NCBI RefSeq assembly: GCF_003390845.1
Contig: NZ_QMEK01000001.1
Coordinates: 1,674,001-1,738,000 of the forward strand
Source: Tropicimonas sp. IMCC34043
Lineage (GTDB): Bacteria; Pseudomonadota; Alphaproteobacteria; Rhodobacterales; Rhodobacteraceae
Reading direction: 5' to 3'
Length of the DNA: 64,000 nt
Shown: positions 27,794 to 34,634 of the stretch, piece by piece
How the letters are laid out: every line of letters starts with the position of its first letter
Numbering within the stretch: the stretch's first letter is position 1
Program-made: the position numbers and the translations under genes
The notes under the pieces: model-generated
Databases searched by the model: none
Told to the model about the DNA's origin: nothing
Seen by the model: the letters and a program-made list of their open reading frames with translations, nothing else

Positions 27794-27913
27794 AAAACCC
27801 GGCACCCCTCTCACTCTGCGGGCCAAAGTGCTTTGATTGTACAAATGATAAGAGTTTGCCAACATGCGTTTTCGGCGCGATGTGTTGCGGCTATCTGCAC
27901 TCGGCTTCGGATT

Positions 27914-28750
27914 TTACGCTGATGCTTTGTGCTGCCCGAGCGCCTCTTCCAATACGTCGAACGGTATACCCGGCTTTTGAATTCCCATCCCAATTGCCAA
28001 AGAACTCTTAACGGTGATGACGTTGTCAATTCTTGAAATCCTATCAATTAGATTTTGACCATCTTCCAAGTCGAAGATCATACATTTCAACAGAAAGTCG
28101 ATCTCTCCGTTAAGCATGCTGCAAGCACGGACTTGCTCTATTTTGGCACAACTAGCTTCAAAGTCTGACAGCGCCTTTTCCGATCGGTCCTTCAATGCCA
28201 GCATTACAAAGAGTATCGATGAAACGCCAACTCTCTCCGGATCTACATCTGCCCAATAACCCTTTATGAAACCGTGCTCTTCAAGAAGCCTTACCCTCTG
28301 AACCACGGAAGATGACGAAACACCCAATGATTCAGACATTTCTTGCGCTGTTCGCCGACCATCATCTTGTAGGAGCTGTAGAATTAGCCTGTCAATTGGA
28401 TCTAGCCTCGCCTTCAATGGCCTTTCTTCGGAAATGCCATCAGTCTCTGCACGCAGAGCGGTCGGCCGCCTAAATACCTTCGGGCCCTTTACTGACTTTG
28501 GATTTGTGCCCAGGATAACTGGAAGTTGATCTTCATAAATGTAGATACCGTCAAGAATAGCACCAAGAAACGAGACACTTGACAAATCGCTCCTCCGAAA
28601 ATCCATATCAGACCAATCAAAACCCTCGAAGAATTCCTGCGGATTTAATCCAACTCGTTCTACTGCAGCAATTGGGTCCGTCATATCTCCGTTGACAATC
28701 TCAATGACGGCATTGGAGCTTTCTTCGTCGAAACTTAACTTTCTCCTCAT
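27914..28750 (-). CDS. Pentapeptide-like segment fused to an Lrp/AsnC regulator
   Basis: 278 residues, clearly AT-richer than flanking genes. Residues ~25-75 contain DPIAAVERVGLNPQEFF followed by a short pentapeptide-repeat-like run (DWSDMDFRRSDLSSVSFLGA). After a linker come an Lrp/AsnC helix-turn-helix (LDPIDRLILQLLQDDG, VSSSSVVQRVRLLEEHGFI) and a RAM-like ligand domain (VGVSSILFVMLALKDR, CSMLNGEIDFLLKCMIFD). Ordinary Lrp proteins are ~150 residues and have no such head. The gene overlaps the upstream gene by 4 bp (ATGA), so the two are one unit. I do not know this architecture. Confidence 0.75.
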   Translation of the reverse strand: MRRKLSFDEESSNAVIEIVNGDMTDPIAAVERVGLNPQEFFEGFDWSDMDFRRSDLSSVSFLGAILDGIYIYEDQLPVILGTNPKSVKGPKVFRRPTALRAETDGISEERPLKARLDPIDRLILQLLQDDGRRTAQEMSESLGVSSSSVVQRVRLLEEHGFIKGYWADVDPERVGVSSILFVMLALKDRSEKALSDFEASCAKIEQVRACSMLNGEIDFLLKCMIFDLEDGQNLIDRISRIDNVITVKSSLAIGMGIQKPGIPFDVLEEALGQHKASA

Positions 28751-29664
28751 GCGATTGCCTCACCAATGCTAAGCTCGATGAAGTCATCGCCAGCCTTTAA
28801 CCGATCGCGAATCATTTTGGCGATTATGCGCTTCCTAGCGTGGCTTTGCTGTATCGGCTCCAACTCATTGCTAAAATCTGGATGGAAACTCACATCCATG
28901 TCGGCCTGAAATGCTCCAATCGATATTTTTACGCTCGCGCCTTTTCTACAGTCTATCTTTGCAAGTCTCGCATTGGTGATCAATCCAATCAAGTATCCCG
29001 CATCTGACGGCTGTACCACCCACTGCTTCTCCTCACCGGGCAGTTCCTGAAGAAAAACACCGTCAACCGAGCCGTTTTCCGGAGGACTGCTTGGGACCAA
29101 ATTGGAGAGAGACTGGACAACTTGTCCATCTGTTTTAAGAATAATGCGTGCTTCGCGAAATCCAACTTTTGCTCTGCCAAGTGTGAACTTCACAGTTCCT
29201 CGGCCACCAGTCATCTCTGTATCTACTTCGATGGTTTCGCTCAGCCTAAAATGGATACTTGTTGCCGACACCTCGTACCGCTCAATTTCGTCAATTGGGG
29301 CGTTGGTGAGGAGTTTTAAGGCTAGGGATCGAAAATGGATAGCTTGAGTTGTATTTCTGGTCTGATCCTTGAACAAGCCATCTTCCGTTGGATCACAGCC
29401 TGTCACTTCATGGATGGCTGCACACACTTTAATACTAAGGCTTTTTGTTGTCTTTATTTTTCCAGTTCGCCAGTCACTCCAAGTCTTGCGAGATGTCGGC
29501 AGACCCAAGCCTGATCTTTTTGAACCAAAGGTACGAGACGCAATTTGATCGTAGAACGCTCTTGCGGCGTCGTTCTCGATCTGCCCATGAAGCTGTTTCC
29601 ATTTATCGAATGCTTCGGCCGCGCGGATAGGGCTTACTGATACAAGCTTCTGATTGTTAGCCAT
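28747..29664 (-). CDS. Unknown protein paired with the pentapeptide-Lrp fusion
   Basis: 305 residues from ATG at 29664 (MANNQKLVSVSPIRAAEAFDKW); the earlier ATG at 29766 is less likely, since its extra residues look like intergenic translation. Residues ~40-80 (SRKTWSDWRTGKIKTTKSLSIKVCAAIHEVTG) resemble a Cro/XRE-like DNA-binding helix set. The remainder is mostly beta-strand-like and soluble, with no catalytic motif I recognise. It is AT-rich like its partner. Translational coupling suggests the two work together, for example as a regulator pair or a two-gene cargo system. Confidence 0.65.
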   Translation of the reverse strand: MANNQKLVSVSPIRAAEAFDKWKQLHGQIENDAARAFYDQIASRTFGSKRSGLGLPTSRKTWSDWRTGKIKTTKSLSIKVCAAIHEVTGCDPTEDGLFKDQTRNTTQAIHFRSLALKLLTNAPIDEIERYEVSATSIHFRLSETIEVDTEMTGGRGTVKFTLGRAKVGFREARIILKTDGQVVQSLSNLVPSSPPENGSVDGVFLQELPGEEKQWVVQPSDAGYLIGLITNARLAKIDCRKGASVKISIGAFQADMDVSFHPDFSNELEPIQQSHARKRIIAKMIRDRLKAGDDFIELSIGEAIA

Positions 29665-29812
29665 GATCTCATAGCCCTCGCGCATGAACCCCGGACGCTG
29701 CGTTAGCATATCCGGACCGTTGCTTTGCAATCCAGACGCTGAGAGCCTCGATGCCGGACGCCTCAACAGCGAGATCTAGCCTACAGTGAAACAAGGTTGA
29801 AGGCGAAAGATT

Positions 29813-29893
29813 ATGACACCGTATGAATGGACGATGCTGATCCTGTCGCTAGCGATGTTGATAGTATCGATATTGAGCGTCTTGGGAACGTGA
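29813..29893 (+). CDS. 26-residue hydrophobic peptide, type I toxin-like
   Basis: ATG at 29813 after GAAGGCGAAAGATT encodes MTPYEWTMLILSLAMLIVSI plus six more residues (LSVLGT): a short polar head and one membrane helix. This is the layout of 'putative holin-like' type I toxins (Fst/TxpA-like). A strong hairpin follows 8 bp after the stop. It lies opposite to the flanking genes in the AT-rich cargo block. No experimentally known homologue is claimed; the call rests on size, hydropathy, ribosome binding site and terminator. Confidence 0.45.
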   Translation: MTPYEWTMLILSLAMLIVSILSVLGT

Positions 29894-29899
29894 GCAAAC

Positions 29900-29935
29900 T
29901 GAGTTGGCGGTCGTGGCATCGTGGCCGCCAACTCA
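29900..29935 (+). terminator. Hairpin after the small peptide gene
   Basis: TGAGTTGGCGG (29900-29910) and CCGCCAACTCA (29925-29935) form a perfect 11-bp stem with a 14-nt loop. No long T-run follows on either strand. Such stable hairpins commonly end type I toxin mRNAs and can protect them. Confidence 0.6.
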
Positions 29936-29978
29936 AACTGGCCTAAGAAGGTGTAGAGACATGATCGCGGTGAAGTGA

Positions 29979-31175
29979 TCAAGGCCAATAACTGGCCAGC
30001 AACGCCTTCGCCTTCCCCTCCATCACCAACCGCGCATCCTGCTGCGGCTTCGACCTGGCGACCGCGGTTATCCCCTGCACGAAGTCGAACACGCTCTCGG
30101 GCGGGCGGCCTTCCTCGGCCGGCACCGTTTGGACAATCCGCCCCGTTTCTGCCTTCGAGAAGCCGCGTTTGCGCAGGAAATCCTGCCGGTCCTCGTCCGT
30201 CCGTGCGACGATCTTATCCCGCGCGGCGCGGATGCCGTCGATGAAGGGCGCGGGCGAGGACTCGGCGAAGCGGCTTAGCGCCGGGGCGGCCTCGTGGGCG
30301 AAGCGCGACGCGGCGTACTTCGAGTGCCGGATGGTGATCTCCTGGAAGTACTCGACGCCCCAGAGGTTGCGGTTCTGGCAGACCGCGCGCAGGAAAAAGC
30401 TGGCGATGCCGAGCGTCTTGGCTCCCACTTTCGAATTCCAGCAATAGAACCCCCGGAAATAGAGGTCGGGCGTGCCGTCGGGCAGCAGCCCCGCCTCGAT
30501 CGGGTTCAGGTCATCAACGAGGAACAGGAACACGTCGCGGTCGGAGGCGTAGAGCGTCGTCGTCTCTTTCGTAACGTCAACGCGCCGGTTGTAGGCACCC
30601 GTCGACCAGTCGAGTACGCCCGGCACCTTCCAGCGCGTGTCGCCGGTGCCGTTGCCCGCAATGCGCTGGACGGCGGAGACCAGTTCGTGATCGTAGATGC
30701 GGCCGTAGTCAGGGCCGGTCACCGCACGCAGCTCTGTGCAGCCATCCGCGACCTCCATGGTCTTGATCTGCTCGGCCCAGTGGTTGGTCAGCTCGTATTG
30801 CAGGTTGATCCCCGCGAGCGGCGCGGGCAATTGCCGCAGATAAGCTGCAGGCGCGCCGACGAGGCTCGAGAGCTGGCCAAAGCTCCAATGCGTCGGCGCG
30901 ATCGGTTCATCCTCGCCTGGCAGGACAAGTCCCAGCTTCTCCGGGTTGTCCCGATGCGCCTCGACCCGGATCGCCGCGCTCTCCACGGTGCGCGTCCGGC
31001 TCCGATCCGCCCGGCCCTTGACCGATGCGAAGAGATCGTCGAGCGACAGATACCGCTCGTCATCCGGCCGCGAGAACCACTCGGACGACACGCGGTCCAC
31101 GTTCGTTCCGCGCGACACATCCACCTTGTAGCCGCCGCTCATGTCACGCCCGGCATCGATAATCTCGGTGTACAT
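29979..31175 (-). CDS. DUF932 domain protein
   Basis: 398 residues from ATG at 31175 (MYTEIIDAGRDMSGGYKVDVS), preceded by GGAGGTTTCCC. It has the DUF932 layout: HWSFGQLSSLVGAPAAYLRQLP, TELRAVTGPDYGRIYDHELV, the central YASDRDVFLFLVDD, RGFYCWNSKVGAKTLGIASFFLRAVCQN and the C-terminal helical part. Members are common on plasmids and integrative elements and resemble phage/plasmid-like proteins of the TIGR03299 type. The molecular role is not established. Confidence 0.85.
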   Translation of the reverse strand: MYTEIIDAGRDMSGGYKVDVSRGTNVDRVSSEWFSRPDDERYLSLDDLFASVKGRADRSRTRTVESAAIRVEAHRDNPEKLGLVLPGEDEPIAPTHWSFGQLSSLVGAPAAYLRQLPAPLAGINLQYELTNHWAEQIKTMEVADGCTELRAVTGPDYGRIYDHELVSAVQRIAGNGTGDTRWKVPGVLDWSTGAYNRRVDVTKETTTLYASDRDVFLFLVDDLNPIEAGLLPDGTPDLYFRGFYCWNSKVGAKTLGIASFFLRAVCQNRNLWGVEYFQEITIRHSKYAASRFAHEAAPALSRFAESSPAPFIDGIRAARDKIVARTDEDRQDFLRKRGFSKAETGRIVQTVPAEEGRPPESVFDFVQGITAVARSKPQQDARLVMEGKAKALLASYWP

Positions 31176-31185
31176 TGGGAAACCT

Positions 31186-31233
31186 CCGCGACGGGCGCCG
31201 GAGGCCTCTCCTCCAGCCTTCAACCCGTCACGG
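31186..31233 (-). promoter_or_regulatory. Structured leader RNA of the DUF932 gene
   Basis: On the minus strand CCGTGACGGG (31233-31224) pairs with CCCGTCGCGG (31195-31186). The enclosed hairpin is GGAGG / CCTCC with loop AGAGG (31214-31200). Compared with the ParB-like leader, the inner stem keeps its pairing although the bases differ (GGAGG/CCTCC here, GGGAG/CTCCC there), and the loop is identical. The outer stem ends 10 nt before the ATG, close to the ribosome binding site. Confidence 0.6.
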
Positions 31234-31456
31234 CCCTCCCTGCCCGCCTCTGACTCTCGGAGAACCGGTGAACGTCCGCAGGAAGTCCGCCGATTTGATC
31301 GCATTCTGTCCTATTTCTTCGCCCCCTTCTGCCGCCGCTTGCAGCCCTTTTCACGATCAAGGTCCCTCATCCCGCCAAACGCCGCCGCCCGCTCGCATTG
31401 ATGGAGAACGTGGCTGAGGCCAGGATGTGGAGCAGAGAAACCACCGAGACTGACCG

Positions 31457-31714
31457 ATGACCACGCTTTTCCTTCTGATGGCTCAAAATGATGGCCGCGC
31501 GGTCGTGCCGGTCGATACGGTCTGCAAAGACTACTTTTCCCATCTGACCTTGCCGAAGTTTCTCAGGAAGGTCAGTTCCGGTGAGATCGATCTGCCCTTG
31601 GTGCGATCGGAGCGCAGCCAGAAGAGCGCGAAGGGCGTCCACCTCTCGGATCTAGCCACCTATCTCGACAAGCGTCGCGAGGTCGCGCTGTACGAGCGGG
31701 ACGCCTTCAAATAG
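31457..31714 (+). CDS. PrtN-like transcription activator
   Basis: 85 residues matching the pyocin activator PrtN family over the full length: FLLMAQNDGRAVVPVDTVCKDYF, SHLTLPKFLRKVSSGEIDLP, RSEKSAKGVH-type motif (SQKSAKGVHLSDLATYLDKRR). PrtN switches on pyocin genes in Pseudomonas. In islands such small proteins probably act as excision/activation regulators or recombination directionality factors. It is the only plus-strand island gene near the right end. No bacteriocin genes are in the window. Confidence 0.85.
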   Translation: MTTLFLLMAQNDGRAVVPVDTVCKDYFSHLTLPKFLRKVSSGEIDLPLVRSERSQKSAKGVHLSDLATYLDKRREVALYERDAFK

Positions 31715-31962
31715 CGGCCTGCGGCTCTTCAAATGAGGGCCGTTCAGTGGCCCAAAAACACCCTCTGGACGTGATCTCGCGAAGGATTTTGTCACCGCAT
31801 CGATCCGTCCAATCCAGCTGACCAAAGCTTCGCAGGTGAAAAACTGGGCAAAAGCTCTCCAGCCCTATCCCAAACATCTGAAATTAAATTCGAAAATGGA
31901 ACCATCAGACGATGGCCCGTCAGATTTTCTGCCTACTTTTTGTGCGCATGACCGGGACGGAC
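31715..31962. other. Gene-free stretch at the right end of the island
   Basis: No coding region with convincing composition is visible. It becomes AT-rich towards the right. A short GGGCC/GGCCC hairpin lies just after the PrtN-like stop. The TTACAACA boxes start at its end. Confidence 0.5.
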
Positions 31963-31994
31963 TTACAACATGATTTACAACACGAGTTACAACA
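31963..31994 (+). promoter_or_regulatory. Right cluster of three TTACAACA boxes
   Basis: TTACAACA occurs at 31963, 31975 and 31987, spaced exactly 12 bp apart, 40 bp inside the right attachment repeat. They are inverted relative to the three TGTTGTAA boxes at the left end, as expected for integrase arm-type sites. Confidence 0.6.
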
Positions 31995-32033
31995 TGACCT
32001 CAAGAAATTGAAAAATCACAGGCTTTTCGAACC

Positions 32034-32060
32034 GTCGGTCCAATCCATCATGGGCGCAAC
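32034..32060 (+). repeat. attR: 27-bp direct repeat
   Basis: This matches the dusA segment 21619-21645 in 26 of 27 positions and marks the right boundary of the island. On the minus strand it still encodes VAPMMDWTD. Confidence 0.85.
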
Positions 32061-32108
32061 CGACAAACGCGATGCCTGACAAGATATTGATTCAAATTCC
32101 ATATTCAT
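32034..32108 (-). pseudogene. dusA: Displaced original 5' end of dusA
   Basis: Read on the minus strand from ATG at 32108: MNMEFESISCQASRLS, then VAPMMDWTD across the right repeat. After that the frame enters the island and diverges. The stretch RLSVAPMMDW is typical of native alphaproteobacterial DusA N-termini. This is the 5' stump left when the island inserted; it shows direction and exact position of integration. Confidence 0.8.
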
Positions 32109-32317
32109 CGATCCACTGTCAGCCTGTCGCCTACGAAATCATTCGATTTCAGCGGGTTTTGCCGGGTTCCCGGAGCGGGATTGCGACGGCGCAGCAACAT
32201 GCATGACAGGCCTCAAGCACGGTCGAGAGGCCTTCCCGCGCCGTCGGAGCGCCTCGATTTCCGGGTTTCTGAACCCGGACCAACCTTCCGTCCGCAATCA
32301 ACCGAGGACGCCCGAAT

Positions 32318-32800
32318 GTGGCCGCCAACATCATCGCCTTTCCCGGCCCCATGCTGCCATCTGCCCCGCAACCCCGACCGAGAACCAGAAGCGCGATGCC
32401 AATGCCCGCGCCCTGTGCCGCAAGGAACCCCGCCAGAGAGCAACTCTCAAGCGTCGTCGAACGGTCGCCACAAGAAAGACGATAATTCTCGCAGCGTCGA
32501 GCCGAACATTCAAGAGATCTGCGGCGAGAATAACAGGCGCTCCTGCCGCGCCCGGATCAGAAAATCCGTCGCCGGGAAAAGCGTCAGCTTTACCAGGACC
32601 CTTTCCACGCTCGCAATGGCAAGAAAGCGGAAGAAGATGAAACTCGCAAAGATCGAAATCGATGGCGCGCAGGCGGTATCAAGCTGCGCCTGCTTCGGGT
32701 GCCGAACCTCTCGCGCCTCGCTGACACATTGGCAGAGGTTACGCGTCAGGAAACGCGGGACAGTGTGGCGGCAGACGGCGCCGAGAATACGCCGCGTTGA
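32318..32800 (+). pseudogene. Decayed gene of unknown origin with two in-frame stops
   Basis: One frame begins GTG at 32318 (MAANIIAFPGPMLPSAP, with a GAGG site upstream), stops at 32483, stops again at 32531, and then runs 88 codons to 32800 with biased, strongly charged sequence (RKDRNRWRAGGIKLRLLRVP). Third-position bias in the last part looks coding. It may be a hypothetical gene inactivated by point mutations or a frameshift, outside the island but next to it. The family is not recognised. Confidence 0.3.
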
Positions 32801-32831
32801 GTTTGTTGCCAGGACTGATACGCTGACCGGA

Positions 32832-32942
32832 CCGAGGGGTGCCCTGACAAGGGGTTGAGATACTGATGGCGGGGCGGTCACGATGGCCGCAGGCAGCGCA
32901 GTGACCCTTTGAACCTGATCCGGATCATGCCGGCGAAGGGAC
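32832..32942 (+). promoter_or_regulatory. TPP (thiamine pyrophosphate) riboswitch
   Basis: The conserved halves are present in order: GAGGGGTGCCC then GGGTTGAGAT, and after a variable stem GTGACCCTTTGAACCTGATC followed by CGGATCATGCCGGCGAAGGGA. This is the THI-box consensus. It lies 48 bp before a Nudix gene, which should be repressed when TPP is abundant. Confidence 0.93.
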
Positions 32943-32990
32943 AGGACCGCCGTGCTCTCTCCCTTGCCGGCCTCAGCACAGGAGGTCGCA

Positions 32991-33449
32991 ATGCCCATCC
33001 CCCAAACTCCCGGTCCGGCCGACCGCCCGATTGCCGCGACCATTACCGTTGTCATTCGCGACGGCCGGGTGCTCCTGGTGCGGCGTGCCAATCCGCCCGA
33101 TGCCGGGCGTTGGGGCTTTCCCGGAGGCAAGGTCGAACGCGGCGAGACCCTGTTCGAAGCGGCGCTCCGCGAGTTGGCGGAGGAAACCGGCGTGACGGCG
33201 CAGGCCCTGCGCATCGTCACGGCGGTGGACGCCTTCGACCACGCACCCGAGGGCGCGCTTCGCCACCACTTTATCCTGGTTGCCGTGCTGTGCCGATGGA
33301 CCGCGGGCGAACCCGTCGCCAGTGACGATGCCCTCGACGCCCGTTGGATCGCGCTTGAAGGTCTTGCCACCGCCGATCTGGCACTCAGCCTCGACGTTGC
33401 CGAGGTGGCAGCGCAGGCTGCCGCGCTGATGCGAGGGGCACAATCATGA
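32991..33449 (+). CDS. Nudix hydrolase under TPP riboswitch control
   Basis: 152 residues from ATG at 32991, with GGAGG 5 nt before it; an in-frame GTG at 32952 is less likely. It has a perfect Nudix box GGKVERGETLFEAALRELAEETGV (residues ~45-68), which sits in a fold starting AATITVVIRDGRVLLVRRA. Nudix enzymes such as E. coli NudJ/YmfB hydrolyse thiamine-pathway diphosphates; the riboswitch suggests a thiamine-related substrate here (inference). It is followed at once by what looks like a thiD stump. Confidence 0.88.
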   Translation: MPIPQTPGPADRPIAATITVVIRDGRVLLVRRANPPDAGRWGFPGGKVERGETLFEAALRELAEETGVTAQALRIVTAVDAFDHAPEGALRHHFILVAVLCRWTAGEPVASDDALDARWIALEGLATADLALSLDVAEVAAQAAALMRGAQS

Positions 33450-33487
33450 TCGCCAATGTCCTGACCGTTGCGGCCACCGATCCTCCG
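33446..33487 (+). pseudogene. Probable 5' stump of thiD
   Basis: An ATG overlapping the Nudix stop (ATGA) encodes MIANVLTVAATDP, which is how ThiD (HMP kinase/HMP-P kinase) proteins begin (NxLTxAxTDPSGGAG). After Asp-Pro the expected SGGAGIQAD is missing and the sequence to 33659 shows no ThiD motif in any frame. This suggests a Nudix-thiD operon whose thiD was deleted. The match is short, so this is tentative. The rest of the gap to suhB holds no supported gene. Confidence 0.4.
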
Positions 33488-33659
33488 CGCCGCGGGAGGA
33501 CCGCAAGGGCCGGCCCAAGCAAACCGCCGAGCCGCATATCGCGTTGCCAGTCAGGCGCCAGTGCCCGTTCGATGGCACGCGACAGGCGCAGGCGGCCGGC
33601 ATGGCGCTGCAATCGTCCTGCCGGCGGACGCGTTGCGATTGCAACCGGCGAGGAGCCCG

Positions 33660-34451
33660 TCATTCGCGGGCGCGGATGACCTCGGCAAATTTCGTGAAGA
33701 TCTCGGCGTTGCCGGCGAGGATGGAGCCATCCTCGAAGATATCGCCACCCGCGCGCAGCGATTCTGCAAAACCGCCCGCCTCGCGCACGATCACCAGCCC
33801 CGCGGCCACGTCGTGGACCTTGACCTCGCGCTCCCAATAGCCCTCGTAGCGGCCGGCGGCGACATAGGCGAGATCGAGTGCCGCCGCGCCCCAGCGGCGC
33901 ACACCGGCGCATTGCGGCATCAGCCGGCCGAGATCCAGAAGCTCTGCGGGCAGCGTGCGCTTGGCGTTCCAGGGGATGCCGGTGGCAAAGATCGCCTCGC
34001 TCAGCTGGCGCCGCCCCGAAACCCGGATCCTCGTGTCGTTCATCCAGGCGCCGGCGCCCTTCTCGGCCACGAACATCTCGTCCTTGGCCGCATCGAAGAT
34101 CACGCCCGAGATGATCTCGCCCTTGTGTTCGAGCGCGATCGAAATCGCCCAGTGCGGCAGCCCGTGCAGATAGTTCGTGGTGCCGTCGAGCGGATCGACG
34201 ATCCAGCGCCGGGTCGGGTCCTTGCCCTCGACCGCGCCGCTTTCCTCGCCGTACCAGCCATAGTTCGGGCGGGCCAGGGTCAGGTCTTCACGAATGATCG
34301 CCTCGGCCGCCAGATCGGCCTTGGTCACGAAATCGCCCGGCCCCTTGAGGCCGACCTGCAGGTTCTCGACCTCGCGAAAGTCCTTCACGAGCGACCGGCC
34401 AGCCCTGCGGGCGGCCTTGATCATGACGTTGAGATTTGCGCTGCCCTGCAT
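33660..34451 (-). CDS. suhB: Inositol monophosphatase family protein SuhB
   Basis: 263 residues from ATG at 34451 (MQGSANLNVMIKAARRAGR). The metal site is complete: GDFVTKADLAAE, WYGEESG (GEE), WIVDPLDGTTNYLHGLPHWAIS (DPLDGT) and the C-terminal WEREVKVHDVAAG (WDxxA region). It is an Mg-dependent phosphatase of the IMPase fold; SuhB proteins also bind the transcription machinery in other bacteria. Upstream in-frame codons to 34595 are not family-like. Confidence 0.92.
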   Translation of the reverse strand: MQGSANLNVMIKAARRAGRSLVKDFREVENLQVGLKGPGDFVTKADLAAEAIIREDLTLARPNYGWYGEESGAVEGKDPTRRWIVDPLDGTTNYLHGLPHWAISIALEHKGEIISGVIFDAAKDEMFVAEKGAGAWMNDTRIRVSGRRQLSEAIFATGIPWNAKRTLPAELLDLGRLMPQCAGVRRWGAAALDLAYVAAGRYEGYWEREVKVHDVAAGLVIVREAGGFAESLRAGGDIFEDGSILAGNAEIFTKFAEVIRARE

Positions 34452-34634
34452 GGCCCCGGCTCCTTCATTCAGGCGGCGGCTATACGACGCGCTGCCTGCA
34501 ATGCCAAGCGCGAAACCATTTCCCGCCCGCGGCGGCCGGTTGCCGCCGTCGCGCGCTTTGACCCGCCCCAGCGACGCCAGGATGCAGGGTTGCAAATCCA
34601 GCGGAGGGGACGCAGACGGATCTTTGGGATGGCG

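Larger units (their letters stand above)
21646..32033. mobile_element. dusA-integrated genomic island (about 10.4 kb)
   Basis: The island is bounded by the two 27-bp repeats. It supplies the new dusA 5' end, then an integrase gene disrupted by an IS, DUF2493, Toprim primase, ParB-like, pentapeptide-Lrp, unknown, peptide, DUF932 and PrtN-like genes, and ends with TTACAACA boxes. No relaxase, type IV secretion, capsid or terminase gene is present, so it is neither a complete conjugative element nor a prophage. Base composition is uneven: most genes are GC-rich, but both ends and 27.8-29.9 kb are clearly AT-richer. Confidence 0.85.

Noticed and set aside
21646-32033. Island as an integrative conjugative element or prophage
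   Set aside because: No relaxase, type IV secretion, portal, terminase or capsid gene is visible; only replication/maintenance-like and cargo genes are present.
32181-32858. 225-codon plus-strand open frame
   Set aside because: Low-complexity and out of frame with the coding-like bias; the decayed frame 32318-32800 explains the signal better, and the end runs into the TPP riboswitch.
33385-33912. Minus-strand open frame after the Nudix gene
   Set aside because: Overlaps suhB and the Nudix gene in wrong frames; Arg-rich with no motif.
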